Shown: positions 19,897 through 31,121 of the stretch, one piece after another
Layout of the letters: each line of letters starts with the position of its first letter
Numbering within the stretch: the first letter of the stretch is position 1
NCBI GenBank assembly: GCA_003427395.1
Contig: BFEA01000157.1
Coordinates: forward strand, 1,529,958 to 1,561,342
From: Chara braunii
Lineage: Eukaryota > Streptophyta > Charophyceae > Charales > Characeae
Length of the DNA stretch: 31,385 nt
Reading direction: 5' to 3'
Notes under the pieces: generated by a model
Told to the model about the DNA's origin: nothing
Databases searched by the model: none
The model's input: only the letters and a program-made list of their open reading frames with translations
Position numbers and translations under genes: made by a program

Positions 19897-21541
19897 ATGC
19901 CAAGAGGGAAGGGAGGGACTCGACAAAAGGGGCAGCGACGCGGGGCAGCTTCCCGGATCAAAGAAAAGAGTCAGGAAGTGGGGGGTGGAAGCAACAGATT
20001 CATTGTGTTGGCCAAGGATCCAGGAGGGTCAGAGAGGGGGGAATTAGCAACCCAAGGTAGCCAGCAGGATCTACAAATCGCCCAGAACCGGAAGGAAACA
20101 GACATTCAACCCCCTAACAACCAACACACAGACAATGGTACTGGGGACCCCTACGGAAATGTGCTAGAGCAGGATGTAGAGGGGAGGGACAACCCGACAG
20201 ACCTTGTACTAGTGCAGAACCCCAACCCCTCGCCCCTGCTTATCACGGATTGGATTATGACAAATTTGCAGTCCTTCAATACAGATGCCCCAAAGGATTT
20301 CTGGCCACATGCCCATGCGCAGCTAAGAAGAGCCCTCAGAACAGTACAAGGGTGAGGTGCATCCTGGAGCAGGGCCTTCCGAGTCACATACAGTGGGAGG
20401 AGGTCCTCCAGAGACTCTTCAAAATCTCAGCGGCTCATTTCCTAGCGCCGGCAATGGACCAACATGCAGCACAAAATCAACCACCCATCAAGCCTTTCGG
20501 CGAACAGCTGAGAGAAGGCAATCAGTTGGCTACGGAACTGCAAAGAGGGAGGAAGGAGGAGACCGCGGGCAGAGTGGATAAAAGGATGGAGGCTGGCGGG
20601 TCCAAGGAAAAACAATCAAATTCCTTTGAAAAGGAGGAAAACCGGACGGAGTCCAACACAATGGATTACCTCGAAGGGGCCTTCGGACCACAGCCCATGG
20701 AAGTAGAGGAACCTTCGGTCCCCCTCCTCCCCCCCCCCCAGACGTAGCTGCAATGGACATTGACCAGCAAGTAGACACGAATGCACCACCGAAAGATGTG
20801 GACATAGAGCTAAAACTCAGAATTATTGTTGATTGGCTGATTGAGGGCTTCCGGGCTCAACATCCGACAGGAACACAGGATTTCTGGGACTGTTCCTATG
20901 CCCAGCTGTTTGCCATGTTGGACAAAAGCCCAACCCTGCGAAACGCCCTCGAGGCTGGTTCCCCACCGCATATCCCCTGGTCCGAGATCTTCCAACGGAT
21001 CCGTCATCTTGCTGCTCAACAGTTTCACTCCCCGGAAGACCCGGGAGAGTCCCGCTCCGTGGTCCCGGCCGACCATCACTCAGATCAGGCACGGCATAGA
21101 AAACTCAGACATCTGGTGGTGGCTGGCCAATATGAAAAAAACTTGCTGTAGAAAGAAGGAATGGTTGTTATACCTTTGAGGCACGCAGACGACAGGATGG
21201 AGATTGGACTCTCTCCTCTGCAAGAGGGGCTCACATTGCCAGGGTGGGGCTATTATAACATTTGGTCCCTCCCCGACTTGAGAAACAGCGACTTTAAGAA
21301 AAAAGTGAACCCCTTTCTTCGCAAACATTACCCGGCCAGAGTCCTAGCATCCCTCCCCCAATTCGAGGGATTGATGAGAGTGGCCTCCACTGATCTATAC
21401 GTCCTTTTCGAGGAGGGCAAGGACTCCAACTTGAAGTGGTTCAATCACGGAGCCCTGATGGAGCTCCCTCTCCAACAAGTGAAGGCCAACTCATTCTGGT
21501 CAGAGGAGGACTTGCGTACGTGTTTAGCAAGAGTCGTCTGA
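19897..21541 (+). pseudogene. LINE ORF1 protein, frameshifted, with an internally duplicated domain
   Basis: The ATG at 19897 starts a basic N-terminus (MPRGKGGTRQKGQRRG) typical of nucleic-acid-binding ORF1 proteins. The frame shifts near 20350 and again at a C run near 20729-20740, and a TAG interrupts at 21149-21151. Two related segments occur. The first (about 20235-20455) has LLITDWIMTNLQSF, DFW, AQL and LPSHIQWEEVLQRLF. The second (about 20819-21030) has RIIVDWLIEGFRAQ, DFW, AQL and PPHIPWSEIFQRIR. A C-terminal domain follows with LKWFNHGALMEL and VKANSFWSEEDL, ending in TGA at 21539-21541. The C-terminal domain is shared with the minus LINE (31122-31385). ORF1 would bind the element RNA. 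No CCHC knuckle was seen. Confidence 0.65.
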
Positions 21542-21599
21542 AACGGATTGCTATGCACAATAGACTGGTCCGCCAAGCCATGGGCTAGAGTCTAGGTAG

Positions 21600-22440
21600 G
21601 GAGCGGGGGTAAAAGAGGCAATACTAATGGACGAATCGACACTTTATACTGTAAGAACCCGCATTGGAAGCATTGCCTTCGTAATGCAGACCTAGACAAA
21701 AGGACCCTCAATGTAAATGGGTTAGCTTATTTTAATCCCACGAAAAGACATGCGATTTGGGACCAGTTGAAGGGAGTGGGAGGCAGAACGTGGCCTGATG
21801 TCATTTGTGTTAAGGAAACCCATCTAATGGATAAACCAGAACATCATCGGGCACACAAAACAGTCTGACCCTTTCAAGCTTATAGGGCGCACGCGAAAAT
21901 ACCAGGATCTGCAGGGGTGGCCGTATGGATCCCGCCAGAGTCAAGGATAGAGGTGGTTCATTGGATAGCAGACGAGGAACAAGGAAGGTGGGTATGAATT
22001 TTGGGGATGTTGGAGATCAAATTAATTAGTATTTTTTGCGTATATGCCCCTAATACAACAACAGAAAGGACACAGTTTTTTACTCACCTACAGACTCTTG
22101 GACCACAAGGAGTCCCCCTGATCATCGCCGGCGATTTCAATGTCGTGCCTGACAGATGGATGGATAGATGGGGCTCACGGGACCACTCCCCAAGCTACGT
22201 AGAACAAGATGAACGAATAGTGGCAGACTTTTGTGAACATTGAACCTGGTCGACGCATATAGATACTTGCACCCAACAGAGAAAACATACACCTGCTATC
22301 GCACCAGCGACCAAACTCGACACTCAAAATCAAGGATAGACCTGATCTTGCTCTCGCAGGAGATTTAGGATGCCCTACAACTAGCCACCATCTTCCCGCA
22401 AAGCCCTCACCCGAGTTTAGACCATCGACTATGTGGAGTC
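21600..22440 (+). pseudogene. LINE ORF2: apurinic/apyrimidinic-type endonuclease domain
   Basis: The frame containing IDTLY and then LNVNGLAYFNPTKRHAIWDQ matches the endonuclease start of the minus LINE. Catalytic motifs: Asn in LNVNG, Glu in VKETHL (QETH in the other copy), GDFNVVPDRW, and the late SLDHRLCGV box (S-x-D-H type). Stops occur at 21866-21868 and 21995-21997. The first sits where the minus LINE has Trp, so TGG to TGA is likely. A frameshift near 22240 follows EHLVADFCEH-like coding, and the adjacent frame continues with YRYLHPTEKTYTCYRTSDQ. No clear start codon was found. The domain would nick target DNA to prime reverse transcription. Confidence 0.75.
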
Positions 22441-25400
22441 ATCTTCTCCTTCAGCAAAAGACCGGACCAAGGATCAGGATACTACAAACTCAGCATATCC
22501 CTGCTTAAGGACAAATCCTTTCACACATACATTCGAGATATATGAAACTTCTGGAGATATCAAAAACACTCCTTCGACTCGGAAGTCCAATGGTTTACCA
22601 ACGGACTCTTCTTCCTAGCCCGAAAATGTAAGGAATATTCGAAGTTGTTGGCTAATCGTCGACATGCATATGAAATGGATGTTCATAGGAGACTGCACAA
22701 CCTGGTTAACCAGGACAATTTTACCGATCATATCCCAGACATTCAGAACTTACAAGGCCAGCTCCTTCAACTAGCACAACACAGATGGCAAGGAATTAGA
22801 ATTCGAGGCAAACTGGCGAAATAGACGACCGAAGGCACTATGGATTCCCAATTTTTTAGTATGGTCTCGCTAAGAGCCCACCGCACTACCATCGAGGTCT
22901 TTTTGGACCCTATATCTGGTGAACTAGCCGCCACAACAGCTCATTGCGTGAAAATCGCCAGAACATTTTATAAAGATCTTTTCTCTTCTCACATCCCCCA
23001 TCAGCAGGATGCAACTCGTCTCAGAGAGTTAGAGGACTTCCTTCGCCTGATGGAGGGTCGCCTATCCCCGACTCAGAGAGACCGTTTGGACCGACGGGTC
23101 ACCAAAGAAGAAATTTGGACAGCCCTCATGCAAATGGAGGAAGAGAAAACCCCGGGCGTAGATGGCTTCCCTAAAGAATTCTGGGAAGCCATGTGGCCTC
23201 TCCTAAGTAATGACTTGATGTAATTCTACAAGGCGGTGTGGAATTCTGGAGAGTTGGGGGAGTTGGTCGGACAAGGAGTGTTATCGCTATTACATAAAAA
23301 AGGGGACAAAATGAACATTCAGAACTACCGACCCATCACCCTCTTGACGGTGGTATACAAAATGCTCTCAAAAGCATTAGCCAACCGAATGATCGAGGTA
23401 ATGATGATTCACCCGGCCCAAACCGGTTTTATGCGCAATCGTAACATCCAAGAGAACATACTCTTGGTTAACGAAATGATTAGTTTGGCCCATCAATCTA
23501 AGAGTAATGCCGCTCTCGTCTTCATAGACTTCGAAAAAGCCTACGACCATGTTGACTGGATATTCCTAGATAGGTGCCTGGAGCGGCTGAATTTTGGCAA
23601 CAACTTTCGGAGGTGGGTGCAAATCCTGCACCACAATGCAACCACGAGCGTTCAAATAAACGGGTTCATAGCCCTAGAGATAAGACTGCAACGCTCAGTC
23701 AGACAGGGGGACCCCATTGCCCCCTTCTTATTCATCATCATAATGGAAGCGTTAGCAGCCAACCTCCGACAAAGCAAGGATTTGAAGAGAATTTGGATAG
23801 TTGGCATTTCGGAAGAGGCTGTTCCGGTTTGCTCACTTTTTGTAGACGATCTCACAATCATGGCAGACGCCACACTGCAAAACATGGAGGTGATATATAG
23901 ACTGATGGACCTTTTTTGCACCCTCTCGGACATGGCTGTCAACTGGGGTCACAAAACAATAGGATGGTGGCTCCACCACCAAGGAGGTCGTCCCCCGGAT
24001 GGTCACAACATCACATGGGTGGCCCAGAGTCCCCGATCCAAATTCTAGGCGTGAAGATGTCATCCCTAGGGCAATCCCCCAAAAACAACGGATGGATATC
24101 AGCTCCGGCGGACGCCAAACTCTCCCAATGGAACCACCAGCACACATCACTCTTTGGTCGTGCCGTGGTGATCAACAATGTAGTTTTAGCCACCCTTTGG
24201 TACAAATCGGTACTTTGGCCTCTGAGTCCAGGGGCCCTGAAGATATTGAAAAGGAAGGTGGCAGCTTACCGTCCCCCGGATGATCACAACATCACATGGA
24301 TGGCCCAGAGTCCCCGATCCAGATTCCGGGCGTGAAGATGTCATCCCTAGGGCAATCCCCCAAAAACGACGGATGGATATCAGCTCCGGCGGACGCCAAA
24401 CTCTCCCAATGGAACCACCAGCACACATCACTCTTTGGCCGTGCCGTGGTGATCAACAATGTAATTTTAGTCACCCTTTGGTACAAATCGGTACTTTGGC
24501 CCATGAGTCAAGGGACCCTGAAGATGTTGAAAAGGAAGGTGGCAGCTTACCTATGGAGAGGGGACAGTGAGATCCCCCATGTCATCAGTCGGGTGGCTTG
24601 TGACTCGGTCATCCAACCCAAGACCAAGGGAGGCCTCGACATTCTTGATCCCCTCATCCAATCCCAAGCCTTGAGCCTACAATGGGTGATACAATTGATA
24701 TTCGAGAACCCATTAGTATGGAGACCGCTGGCATTGGCGCAACTTGCCCGACTGGCCCCTGACGCCCCTCAGTCCGTCCACCCCCTCCAATGGCTAGATG
24801 ACCGCTACTGGAGAGTACCACGGCGCCCCCGGGGAGGGGAAGGACGGAGAGATGACTTTTGGCATCGCCTGCTCAAAATCTGGAGGAGACTCCCCCCGCC
24901 GGCTCGCCCGCATCCGGATAGGTGGGAGGAAGCGGCAAGACAACCCCTCTTCGAAAATCGCTGGATCACTGACGAGCGAAGCCAGATATTTTGCAGCATG
25001 GATGTCCCATGGAAAGGATGGGTGAAGAATGAGGTAACTCATGTGGGCGATCTCTGGGACAGAGAGAGGAAGGACTGGAAGAGTCCGAAAAAGATGAGGG
25101 AGAAACTGAGATACCGCCACAATGTGGAATCGGCATTGGAAGAAATAACGGAGGCCCTCCCGATAGGATGGTGGCCCATACTTCAAAGAGGTCCGGTTTG
25201 AGAAGAGGGAGATTGGGTGTCCAAAGAAGGAGGGGACAATAAAGTAGATCTGGTTCATCTAGTCAGATCGGACGAGGGACTGATCGAATGGTACAATATA
25301 AAAGGAAATGGAAAGTTGGTAGGGAGCCGTGACCGCTTTCAATGGACCTCGAGAGAGGAATTACGCAGAACCAGGGTAATTGAGGAGGAAGACAGCCGAC

Positions 25401-25525
25401 GAGTTTTCCTTCCAGAGATGGTCATAGAAAACCTCCCAATAGACCCATTAAAATGGATGTGGAACCCCGACTCACGGCATAACCCTCGTCACTCAAATCC
25501 AAAACACTTTTGGGTCTCTCGGTGA
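22441..25525 (+). pseudogene. LINE ORF2: reverse transcriptase and C-terminal region
   Basis: The connector (22440-22830) has several stops. RT proper starts near 23100 with KTPGVDGFPKEFW, is interrupted by TAA at 23221-23223 (Glu in the minus LINE), then runs QNYRPITLLTVVYKMLSKAL, FIDFEKAYDHVDW, SVRQGDPIAPFLF and FVDDL (active site FVDD at 23839-23850). A one-base loss near 24025 breaks the frame at the start of a 281-bp tandem duplication. The good frame resumes in the second copy and continues through LWRGDSEIPHVISRVACDS and DDFWHRLLKIWRRLP. A TGA lies at 25199-25201, and coding ends at 25523-25525. The CX2C...HX4C finger seen in the minus LINE is absent, consistent with 3' truncation. Confidence 0.8.
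23989..24550 (+). repeat. 281-bp tandem duplication inside the plus LINE
   Basis: 23989-24269 and 24270-24550 align end to end with roughly a dozen substitutions (about 4%) and no length change. Both copies start CGTCCCCCGGAT and end GGCAGCTTAC. 281 is not a multiple of three. Both copies lack the same C in the TGGCCCAGAGTC stretch that the LINE reading frame would need. Confidence 0.9.
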
Positions 25526-25532
25526 AAGCGAC

Positions 25533-25533
<1 letters not shown>

Positions 25534-25563
<30 letters not shown>
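25534..25563 (-). repeat. Poly(A) tail of the minus-strand LINE
   Basis: Thirty uninterrupted T on the plus strand lie at the 3' end of the minus LINE. They directly abut the truncated plus LINE coding region (eight bases after its last stop), so they mark the insertion point. Confidence 0.8.
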
Positions 25564-25568
<5 letters not shown>

Positions 25569-26116
25569 GGGCCCAGTGCCCAAGGCTGATATTACCAATA
25601 AGAAGATTGAGGTCGGGGTCCTCACAGTCTACCCGGAGTGACCGAACTGAAAATGCGGAGAACCGAGCTCAGCGTCCCTCATATGATGATATTGATGATG
25701 ATGCACATTTGCTGATTCTATGATACTTTTTGAACAAATTAACCAAATACTAGGAATCAGCTGAAGAGTCCGGGAGTATTGGGAGTCGATTGTGCCTCTT
25801 CACCGAGATCAGGCGTCAGAAATGACTGTTCTTCTAACACTATTACACTCCCATCTCTTTCACTATGGTTGTGACTGGGAGCCATTGCTCCTTCTGGAAA
25901 ACCGGGTCCCTTAACATCATCAACAATGCACTTACTGGAAACCGGGTCGAGCGTCCCTTTAAACCAACTAAATGAGCAAGTACTAGGACTCAATTGCGTC
26001 TCTTCACCCAGAGCGGGCGCCAGACATGGCTATTCTCCAAATACAATTACGCACCCCTCTTTACACTATGGTTATGGCTGGGAACCCCAGATAAAATGAA
26101 GTTGGGTTACCGAAGT
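25564..26116 (-). repeat. LINE 3' UTR with an imperfect ~204-bp tandem repeat
   Basis: This is non-coding sequence between the ORF2 stop (26117-26119) and the poly(A). CTCTTCACC at 25796 recurs at 26000, and CACTATGGTT at 25861 recurs at 26064, with recognisable similarity between (CCAAATACTAGGA against the later AGTACTAGGAC). The copies are strongly diverged, so the duplication is older than the tandem duplications in the coding part. Confidence 0.55.
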
Positions 26117-26836
26117 TCATTCATGCCCATACCATAAGACTGGAACAAGAGCCAAGGACGATGGGGGGAAGGGGTCAGGGAACTCAGAACATGGTGTAAG
26201 CGGGATGGCGGGATCTATGTTGCTCCAGTCATTAAGAAATAGAAGGTAATTTCTTGGAGGTTTTCCTTGAGTATCCTCACATACTCCATTCCATTTAACC
26301 TGCCCAATTTTACCACCTTGTTCCCCTCCAAGCCAGTTTAGATTGAATGATTGGATGTGTTGTTTGATTTCTTTTTCATTTGTTAAGAATCTANTTTTTT
26401 CTTTTAATGTTTCCCATCTCGAGATAATTTCAAGTTGAACTTGTTGTTTGATAGAATCTGTGAATTCAGGCCCATCAAGCCGTACATCTTCCATATCAAA
26501 TGTGCATCTACGAGACCATATAGCCCAGATAAGAGCTCTTCTCCCAATAGTGAAGAGGTTTGTTGTGAAGCTGTCTTCACATGATGGTGTCCAGGCTTCT
26601 AGGAGAAGGGCTTTCCAGCACCACGGCCATGGTAGGGAGGTTTCAGTCTGGTTCCANATTCTATCCCACCANCGCCATAACCAAACCGCCCCTGGGCACT
26701 GTAAGAATATATGTTCTATTGTTTCCGGAATCAGCTTGGATGGAAAGGCAGATTTACAGAACTTACACCAAGGAAAGGTTATTCCTCTTTGTTCAAGGGT
26801 AGTTCTATCGATGATCCAATCATCGGTGGGCAAGCA

Positions 26837-26990
26837 ACGGTGAGTGATCTGGCATTGGAGGGAGGATATTTTGGCTGGTTTGGATTCGATGAAATGAAAC
26901 CATCTGACTGAGCACGGTGAGTGATCTTGCATTGGAGGGAGGATATTTTGGCTGGTTTGGATTCGATGAAATGAAACCATCTGACTGAGC
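26837..26990 (-). repeat. 77-bp tandem duplication in the minus LINE
   Basis: 26837-26913 and 26914-26990 are identical except for one base (CTGG against CTTG). The repeat translates on the minus strand as SVRWFHFIESKPAKISSLQC twice, the second time out of frame. Confidence 0.93.
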
Positions 26991-27120
26991 GGAATTCCTC
27001 TTTATTTACATTTAAGTGTCCCATCCATCGCTCCTCAATTTTTTCTTTTAAATTAATCTTGGGGCGCATCATCCTATATGTAGATTTAACTGATATCGTG
27101 TAAAGAGCTATGGTGTGAGA

Positions 27121-27640
27121 ACGACCAGAATATGTCTTGGATAACCAAGTCCAGCTAACAGGATCCAGTGGGAGGTGAGAAATAGGGGTCTCAGGTTTAT
27201 ATGTCAGCCACTTGTCTTGGATCATTAGGATCCTAATCCTGAACAGTCTGTCTTTTTGAAATGGACCCGTACTTTGAAGTGGACTGGGTGTAAGATACTC
27301 ATCCTCTCCTACTTCATAGATTGACATAAACACATCCTTGTTAGGTTGAACTTCTTTAACCTTTCCTACCACACCAGGATACGACCAGAATATGTCTTGG
27401 ATAACCAAGTCCAGCTAACAGGATCCAGTGGGAGGCGAGAAATAGGGGTCGCAGGTTTATATGTCAGCCACTTGTCTTGGATCATTAGGATCCTAATTCT
27501 GAACAGTCTGTCTTTTTGGAATGGACCCGTACTTTGAAGTGGACTGGGTGTAAGATACTCATCCTCTCCTACTTCATAGATTGACATAAACACATCCTTG
27601 CTAGGTTGAACTTCTTTAACCTTTCCTACCACACCAGGAT
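27121..27640 (-). repeat. 260-bp tandem duplication in the minus LINE
   Basis: 27121-27380 and 27381-27640 are aligned without gaps and differ at about five positions (2%). 260 is not a multiple of three, so the duplication breaks ORF2. Confidence 0.93.
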
Positions 27641-28312
27641 GATCACGAACGGAGACCCAATCATTTAGAATCAGGGTAGGACCTTTTCTCAAGATTCTAA
27701 CCCAATCCAAAGGGATTATATCAATTATAAATTTCAATGATTCCTTTTGTTGGTGACAGTATTTTAACTTATCATTGAGGGTCGATAAGTCGATCCAATC
27801 TTGGTTTTCCGTACTCCAAATGTCCCTGATGCGAGGAATTCCTCTTTTAATCCAGCTTTTTCATGGGGAGTCCATACAGTGTAAGGTGCATCAATTGGAG
27901 TCTCTGATGAGTTTATTATTGAAAAGTGGTTGTTGGCATACCTCTTCCCATCTCTCTGGCATGACTTTGTCAGTGATGGGAAGCTTCCTCCAAGTCTTGA
28001 GCAGATCAATCCAGAAGGGATCTCTAGACAGTCATTCCTTGCTGCCTGTCGATCAGAGAGGTCCAATCCTTGGGACTCTGGTGAGGTTGCCCTTGGAATT
28101 GACCAACCGCGATTTTCCAGCCACATTAGGGGATCAACCTCTTCTGTAGTGATTGGAGCGAGACGCCTAATCTGTCCACACGCTAGACTTTTCCAAGGAG
28201 TTTGAGGACTGAATAGTAGGCGTTTTAACCATTGGATTGACAATGTCTTTGCTTGAAAAGTGGGATCAATTATTCTGAGGCCACCTTTGGTTCTAGGTTG
28301 AATTAATAATTG

Positions 28313-30180
28313 TCAAACCACTCTACTAATTACATTTTTGGATTCATAATTACCTCTCCAAAGATGTGCTACCAGCTGTCTTTGTAGGGTTTTAATAGAT
28401 AAGTGATCAAGAGCCCAAATCGCAGATTTGTACCAAATAGAGGCGAGGACCACATTGTTGATTGCTAGTGTTCGACCTATCAATGAGGTGTGTTTATCCT
28501 TCCATAATTCTAGCTTTGGGAGAGCATGTTTGAGAATTCCTTCACTATTGGAAGCTGGTTTGCCAAGGGCTGAGAGTGAAATCCCGATAACTCTAATTGG
28601 CGTATCGAGCGGCAGCCATTTGATCCTCGGTTGCTCTGGAGGCCGTACTCCTTGATAATGAATCCACCAGCGAAGGGTCTTATTTCCCCAATTAACCCTC
28701 ATATCCGATAGTTTGCAGAATACATTCATCGTTCTCTTAATTGCCTCCATGTTTTCGTGAGAGGCGTCAACCATAAGGGACAGATCATCCGCGAAGAGAT
28801 AACATACCGGAATGGCATCCTCTGGAATGGATGTGACCTGAATGCGCTTAATATCTTTATGGTGGCGAATGTTAGCTGCCAGGGCTTCCATGATGATCAC
28901 AAAGAGTAGCGGGGCAATGAGATCTCCTTGTCTAACTGACCTTTCTAGCATTATGGGAGGAGCTACATTTTCATTGACCATTACTCTTGTAGATGCATTC
29001 TCATGAAGAATTTTAATCCACTTTCTAAAATTTGGTCCAAAATTGAACTTGTCAAGACATTTGTCCAGAAAAAGTCAATCCACATGGTCGTAGGCTTTCT
29101 CGAAATTTATAAAGATGAAGGCAGCATTATGCTTAGTTTGACGAGAAATCCTGACCAGTTCATTCATTAAGAGAATATTATCCTGAATATTCCTTCCTTG
29201 AATAAAACCAGTCTGGGCTGGATGAATTATATCTGCTATATATTTATTAGGACGAATAGTAAGGGCTTTGGAGATAAGTTTATACACAACTGAGAGGAGG
29301 GTGATGGGACGATAATTGCGGATATTACATTTATCACCTTTTTTGTATAGGAGTGTTAGAACCCCTTGTGCCACTATCTCTCCTAATTGGCCAGAATTCC
29401 AAACTTCTTGATAAAATTCTATTAAATCTTGAGCGATGAATTCCCAGAGAGATTCCCAAAATTCCTTTGGTAAACCATCTATGCCTGGGGTTTTCTCTTC
29501 TTCCATAAGCATCAGAGTTGTTCATATCTCATCCTTTGTTAGTGAAGCTTCTACCATATCTCGTTGGGGATCATAAAGTAATTTATTTAAAGGTTTTAAA
29601 AAATCATCAATATCCTTGATACGTTGGTCAATAGGAGAGAAAGTTTTTGAAAGGAAGAGGGACTTGAAACGTCTCTCGCAATTTTGGTACATTCTGTCGT
29701 TGTAGTTGCTAGTTGCCCATTTAGACTTAGAGAGGATGAGCCAGTGCTTCAATTACTATCCTTCCTGACCTAACCCTAGCCATAACAAAAAACCTGGCAT
29801 CCATACCTCCCTCTGTGGCAATCTGCCGAAGCTTCCCTCTAATACGGGGTGCTTGTCATCTATATTCCATGAGGGAAAGGAGGTGATCCTCTAGCTTCTG
29901 AATTTCTTGGCCAACTGACTCCATATCCTCATCGTCGTTCAGGGAAGGATCCTGTGACTGAAGTTCCTGAATGCGTTGATAGATCCTCGATTGATTGGAA
30001 TGACGTTCAGCTGCCAGAATCTTAGAGTATTCATTGCATTTACAGCCTAAGAAGAGTAGACCGTTGTTGAACCAAATTATGTTATCGTCGATGAAAGATT
30101 TTTGTTGGTGTGAATAATCCCAAACATCTTTGAGATAGATTTTGAATCTTTCTAGTTTAATAAGGGAGGTATTGAGTTCG
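28313..30180 (-). pseudogene. Minus LINE ORF2: connector and reverse transcriptase
   Basis: The connector (30180-29755) is open, with WFNNGLLFLGCKCNEYSKIL and a TGA at 29856-29858 where the plus LINE has Trp. RT: KTPGIDGLPKEFW, NYRPITLLSVVYKLISKAL, NFEKAYDHVD then TGA at 29075-29077 (Trp in the plus copy), continuing in frame to ERSVRQGDLIAPLLF and the active site FADD (28784-28795). The TGA at 28313-28315 again interrupts a frame that continues. All RT catalytic motifs survive; apart from the stops it is less damaged than the plus copy. The reading frame in the middle of the RT is the best preserved part of either LINE. Confidence 0.85.
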
Positions 30181-31068
30181 TAATAACCTCTACCTTGGTC
30201 TGTTTTTTTTTTTTTAAGTCAGTAGTACTGTGCACAAAGCGTGATCCAAACCAGTTAGGGGGCTTTTGGGGAATATTTCGACTATTTGTGCTGCACCTGC
30301 TAAATCTTCAGAAAGGAGAATCAGATCAATCCTTGATTTCGTCGTTGTTTTAGTCTGGTTTTCCTGAAACAAGAGAAGGTACGAAGAGTAGGGTTTAATC
30401 TTCTAAACGAATCGAACAGGTTAAAGGACTGGGTGAGGTTAGCCATCATAGCTTCATCTGCTGCTATATAGTATGGGCAAGGGTCCGGAATACGCCATCG
30501 ATCCAATGAACGGTCAGGCGCAGCGTTGAAATCTCCAGCGATGATGATCGGGATACCTACAGGGAGTTTAGGGATTAGAGATTCAAAGAAACGTTGACGA
30601 TTTCCTACTTCGTTCGGCGTGTAGATACTTAGGACTATAAAAATCTCCAGGTCTAACATCGCCAGGATGTATGCCCATCTCCCTTCTTCTCTATCCACTT
30701 CCTAGTAAACCGGGTCCAATTTAGAGTCAGGTGGAATCCAAATTGCTACTCCTGCGCTACCAGGTCGGGGAGGTCGGGGAGCGTGTGCCCGGAAGGCTGT
30801 ATGTGGCCAGATTTGTTTATGATAATAATTATGGGAGGCTGTGTCCATAAAAATGTGTTTCCTGAATGTAAATGACGTCAGGCCAATCTTTTCCTCCTAT
30901 ACCTTTGAGCTGGTCGTAGATAGCTTGCCTTTTTTCAAATTTCGCAGAAGCCAAGCCATTCACATTTAATGATCTAAGGTCTAGATCTGCTTGTCTTTTA
31001 GTGGATTTCCACAGTTTATCCCTATTATATAGCGTGTCAATCATATGCTTCTTATCCATCTTATCCAT
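30181..31068 (-). pseudogene. Minus LINE ORF2: start and endonuclease domain
   Basis: The ATG at 31066-31068 is preceded directly by an in-frame TAG, so it is the first possible start. It lies about 53 bases after the ORF1 stop. Motifs in order: LNVNGLASAKFEKRQAI, IQETHFYGHS (catalytic Glu), then after a frameshift near 30840 WPHTAFRAHA and AGVAIWIPPDS. A TAG near 30700 follows, then EEGRWAYILAMLDLEIF and IIAGDFNAAPDRSLDRW. A further shift near 30340 leads to SRIDLILLSEDLAG and GLDHALC (the late Asp-His box). A 13-T run at 30203-30215 lies at the domain border. It is a pseudogene with all recognisable catalytic boxes present in one frame or another. Confidence 0.8.
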
Positions 31069-31121
31069 CTAAAAAAGCAGGAAACTATCTACCGAATCAA
31101 CAACCCATATGGTTGGGAGAT

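Larger units (their letters stand above)
19897..25533 (+). mobile_element. Plus-strand LINE (non-LTR retrotransposon), 3'-truncated and decayed
   Basis: The order is ORF1, apurinic-type endonuclease, reverse transcriptase, post-RT region. It closely parallels the minus-strand LINE to the right, which gives a built-in comparison. The final zinc-finger part, the 3' UTR and the poly(A) tail are missing: coding ends at 25525 and a run of 30 T, the tail of the other LINE, starts at 25534. Multiple stops and frameshifts and one 281-bp tandem duplication show that it is inactive. Confidence 0.85.
26117..28312 (-). pseudogene. Minus LINE ORF2: post-RT region and C-terminal zinc finger
   Basis: After the TGA at 28313-28315 the frame continues with IQPRTKGGL and SIQWLKRLLFSPQTP, matching the plus LINE. 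A frameshift occurs near 28040, with another near 27770. The region 27121-27640 is a 260-bp tandem duplication and 26837-26990 a 77-bp one; both break the frame. The last part holds the finger CKFCKSAF...HIFLQC (CX2C, 13 residues, HX4C; zf-RVT type) followed by a Trp-rich segment WLW...WW, with single Ns near 26400-26680. Coding ends with TGA at 26117-26119. Fingers of this type end the ORF2 of plant LINEs and are thought to bind RNA or DNA during target-primed reverse transcription. Confidence 0.75.
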
